Source: CAWDLX01 sp046728155 (GTDB lineage Bacteria; Actinomycetota; Actinomycetes; Mycobacteriales; Micromonosporaceae). From it: a DNA stretch of 6,597 bases. Of this stretch, positions 5,051-6,597 are shown piece by piece. The notes beneath the pieces were generated by a model that made no database searches, had not been told where the DNA came from, and saw only the letters and a program-made list of their open reading frames with translations. The position numbers were made by a program, and so were the translations under genes. Positions within the stretch are counted from its first letter, which is position 1; every line of letters begins with the position of its first letter. The DNA is taken from assembly GCA_046728155.1 (NCBI GenBank), contig JBKPDY010000143.1:1-6597 (forward strand), given 5' to 3'.

Positions 5051-6439
5051 ATGGCCGTGATCCCGTCGACGCCTGCCCAGCCAAGCGTATCCATCGGCGT
5101 GGTCAGGCATATCTCCGGCAGGGTACGGATCGGGTACGCCACGGGCTCGTTCGTCACCGGTTCGTTCGGAACGGTTCCGGGCCTGCTGCTGCTGCCGTAC
5201 CTCACCGACACGCTCGGCGTCGCAGCCGGATTGGCGGGCCTGTTGGTGCTGCTCCCGAAGGCGTGGGACGTGGTGATCAACCCGCTTGCGGGCCGTATCT
5301 CCGACCGCACCATCACCCGTTGGGGTCCGCGCCGCCCGTACCTGATCGTGGCGGGTCTCGCGCTGGCCGTGCTGTTCGCTTCGATCTTCGCCGGTGGCTA
5401 CACCGGTGGGCGTGGCGCGGCGTGGGTATGCGTCGCGTTCCTGGCCACCGCCACCGCGTTCGCCTTCTTCCAGGTGCCGTACGTGGCGATGCCCGCGGAC
5501 ATGACCGAGGCGGCGGGCCTGCACGACCCGTACGGCGAACGCACCCGCATGATGACCTGGCGGGTCGCCGGGCTGGCCGTCACGATCCTCGTCTCCGGGG
5601 CGGTGGCGCCCCAGGTCGTCCGCCTGTTCGGTGGCGGCATGGCGGGTCACCGCGCGATGGGCGTGTTCATCGCGTTGATCATGATCGCCGGAACCGTTTC
5701 GGTGTTCACGCTGACCCGGGACGCCCCAACCGGCTCGGTGGTCGAGAGTGAGCCGACGCTGCGGGCGCAGCTGCGCGTGGCCGCCGGCAACAAGCCGTTC
5801 CGCGTGCTGGTGACCTGCTTCGTGGCCCAGGCCGCCGGGGTCGCCGCGATGCTCGCCGGCGTGCAGTACTTCGCCGACCAGATCCTGCACGACAGCAACG
5901 CGGTGTCGTTGCTCTTCGCCGGCGTGGTCGGCCCGGCGATCCTGGTCATGCCGATCTGGAACCGGATCGGCGACCGGATCGGGAAACTGCGCGGCTACGT
6001 GTTCGCGTCGCTGCTCATCACGGTCTCGACGCTCGCGCTGGTGTCGGCGCCGCTGCTGCCGACCTGGGCCGTATACCTCGTCGTCGGAGTGCTCGGTTGC
6101 GGGTACGCCGGTCAACAGGTCTTCGGGCTCGCGATGCTCCCCGACACCATCGCATACGACACGATCCGTACGGGCAAACGGCAGGCGGGCGTCCTGACCG
6201 GCCTGTGGACCGCGGGCGAGACCCTCGGCCTCGCCCTGGGGCCGTACCTGTTCGGGCAGACGATCCAGCTTTTCGGCTACGTGCCGAGCGACACCGGCAC
6301 GGCCGCCCCGCAGTCGAGAGCTGCCGAACTGGGCGTGCTGATCGGTTTCACCGTCGTGCCCGGAATCGTGGTCGGGCTCGCCCTGCTCTTCCTGCGCGCG
6401 TACGACCTGCACGCGGAGAGCATTCCGGCGACGTCGTGA
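5051..6439 (+). CDS. GPH-family (MelB-like, MFS) sugar:cation symporter
   Basis: This is a 462-residue integral membrane protein with about twelve hydrophobic segments. The N-terminal half carries the signature of the glycoside-pentoside-hexuronide:cation symporter family (MFS_2): YATGSF near 29-34, then PYLTDTLG near 49-56, then KAWDVVINPLAGRISDRT at 70-87 followed by RWGPRRPYL at 90-98. A second family phrase, PYVAMPADMT followed by YGERTRMMTWR, is at 143-171. MelB-type carriers import oligosaccharides with Na+, Li+ or H+; the aspartate in WDVVINP corresponds to the cation-site region. The substrate cannot be read directly. The convergent neighbour looks like a GH13 enzyme, so an alpha-glucoside such as maltose or trehalose is a reasonable guess. 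ATG 5051 is preferred over GTG 5045 because of the -10 position. It ends 3 bases from the neighbour's stop, leaving no room for a separate terminator. Confidence 0.9.
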   Translation: MAVIPSTPAQPSVSIGVVRHISGRVRIGYATGSFVTGSFGTVPGLLLLPYLTDTLGVAAGLAGLLVLLPKAWDVVINPLAGRISDRTITRWGPRRPYLIVAGLALAVLFASIFAGGYTGGRGAAWVCVAFLATATAFAFFQVPYVAMPADMTEAAGLHDPYGERTRMMTWRVAGLAVTILVSGAVAPQVVRLFGGGMAGHRAMGVFIALIMIAGTVSVFTLTRDAPTGSVVESEPTLRAQLRVAAGNKPFRVLVTCFVAQAAGVAAMLAGVQYFADQILHDSNAVSLLFAGVVGPAILVMPIWNRIGDRIGKLRGYVFASLLITVSTLALVSAPLLPTWAVYLVVGVLGCGYAGQQVFGLAMLPDTIAYDTIRTGKRQAGVLTGLWTAGETLGLALGPYLFGQTIQLFGYVPSDTGTAAPQSRAAELGVLIGFTVVPGIVVGLALLFLRAYDLHAESIPATS

Positions 6440-6442
6440 ACG

Positions 6443-6597
6443 TCACGCCGCCGAGAACGTGGTCGCGACGGCCGGCGAGACCGGGGTCTCCGCGTCCCTC
6501 GGCCGGCGGCGGGACCGGGGAACGGCGTGCCGGGCCGGAGTGATGCTGAACCAGTACGAGCCGTAGCCGGGCAGCGTGAGCAGGTACGGCCGTAGTC
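6443..6597 (-). CDS. C-terminal end of a probable GH13 alpha-glucosidase/trehalose-synthase-type enzyme (partial)
   Basis: On the - strand a frame is open from the window edge to the stop at 6443-6445, giving 51 residues. It starts LRPYLLTLPGYGSYWFSITP and ends in an Arg/Ala-rich tail. The PYLLTLPGYGSYWF motif resembles the last beta strands of the C-terminal domain of GH13 enzymes such as trehalose synthase and related alpha-glucosyl hydrolases. The catalytic domain lies outside the window, so the exact enzyme cannot be named. The roughly 30 residues after the motif are low in conserved character and look like an unstructured extension. It is tail-to-tail with a sugar symporter 3 bases away, which supports a sugar-processing role. 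Confidence 0.6.
   Translation of the reverse strand, partial: LRPYLLTLPGYGSYWFSITPARHAVPRSRRRPRDAETPVSPAVATTFSAA

Noticed and set aside
5036..6412. A 458-codon open frame on the - strand opposite the symporter
   Set aside because: The translation is His/Arg/Gln-rich and unlike a folded protein, while the + strand encodes a full GPH transporter.

Overview
The window is very GC-rich and its genes have a strong G/C bias at third codon positions. Its proteins are typical of filamentous Actinomycetota: a DUF3152 protein, an actinobacterial MoeZ, a ProB with a PUA domain, and a glycosidase tail. Micromonosporaceae is my best guess for the family. This is inference from protein style and from a GC-rich intergenic repeat, not from a marker gene.

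Layout from left to right. (1) The last 47 codons of a + strand gene, probably an alpha/beta hydrolase. (2) A membrane-anchored or secreted DUF3152 protein with a metzincin-like zinc motif. (3) A roughly 330-base intergenic region holding three copies of a GC-rich repeat. (4) moeZ, a sulfur-carrier adenylyltransferase/sulfurtransferase with its own strong ribosome binding site, followed by a long perfect hairpin. (5) A prenyltransferase/squalene-oxidase-repeat protein of unknown function. (6) proB (glutamate 5-kinase) on the - strand, converging on gene 5 with a 13-base gap. (7) An alkyltransferase-like (ATL) DNA-damage protein, divergent from proB across only 29 bases. (8) A GPH-family (MelB-like) sugar symporter whose promoter region contains a small palindrome. 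(9) The 3' end of a - strand gene, probably a GH13 alpha-glucosidase or trehalose-synthase-type enzyme, 3 bases from the transporter's stop.

The hydrolase, DUF3152, moeZ, repeat-protein and ATL genes resemble, from memory, the mycobacterial neighbourhood Rv3203-Rv3207c (lipV, ATL, Rv3205c, moeB1/moeZ, DUF3152). If that is right, this is an old conserved actinobacterial cluster into which proB has been placed. The right end looks like a sugar uptake and breakdown pair. Several starts (repeat protein, ATL, perhaps DUF3152, proB and the transporter) lack a Shine-Dalgarno but have an actinobacterial -10-like hexamer about 7 to 9 bases upstream, which suggests leaderless transcripts. I see no CRISPR array, tRNA, rRNA, insertion sequence or phage gene, and no clearly new multi-gene system. 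The most open questions are the repeat protein beside moeZ and the intergenic repeat.
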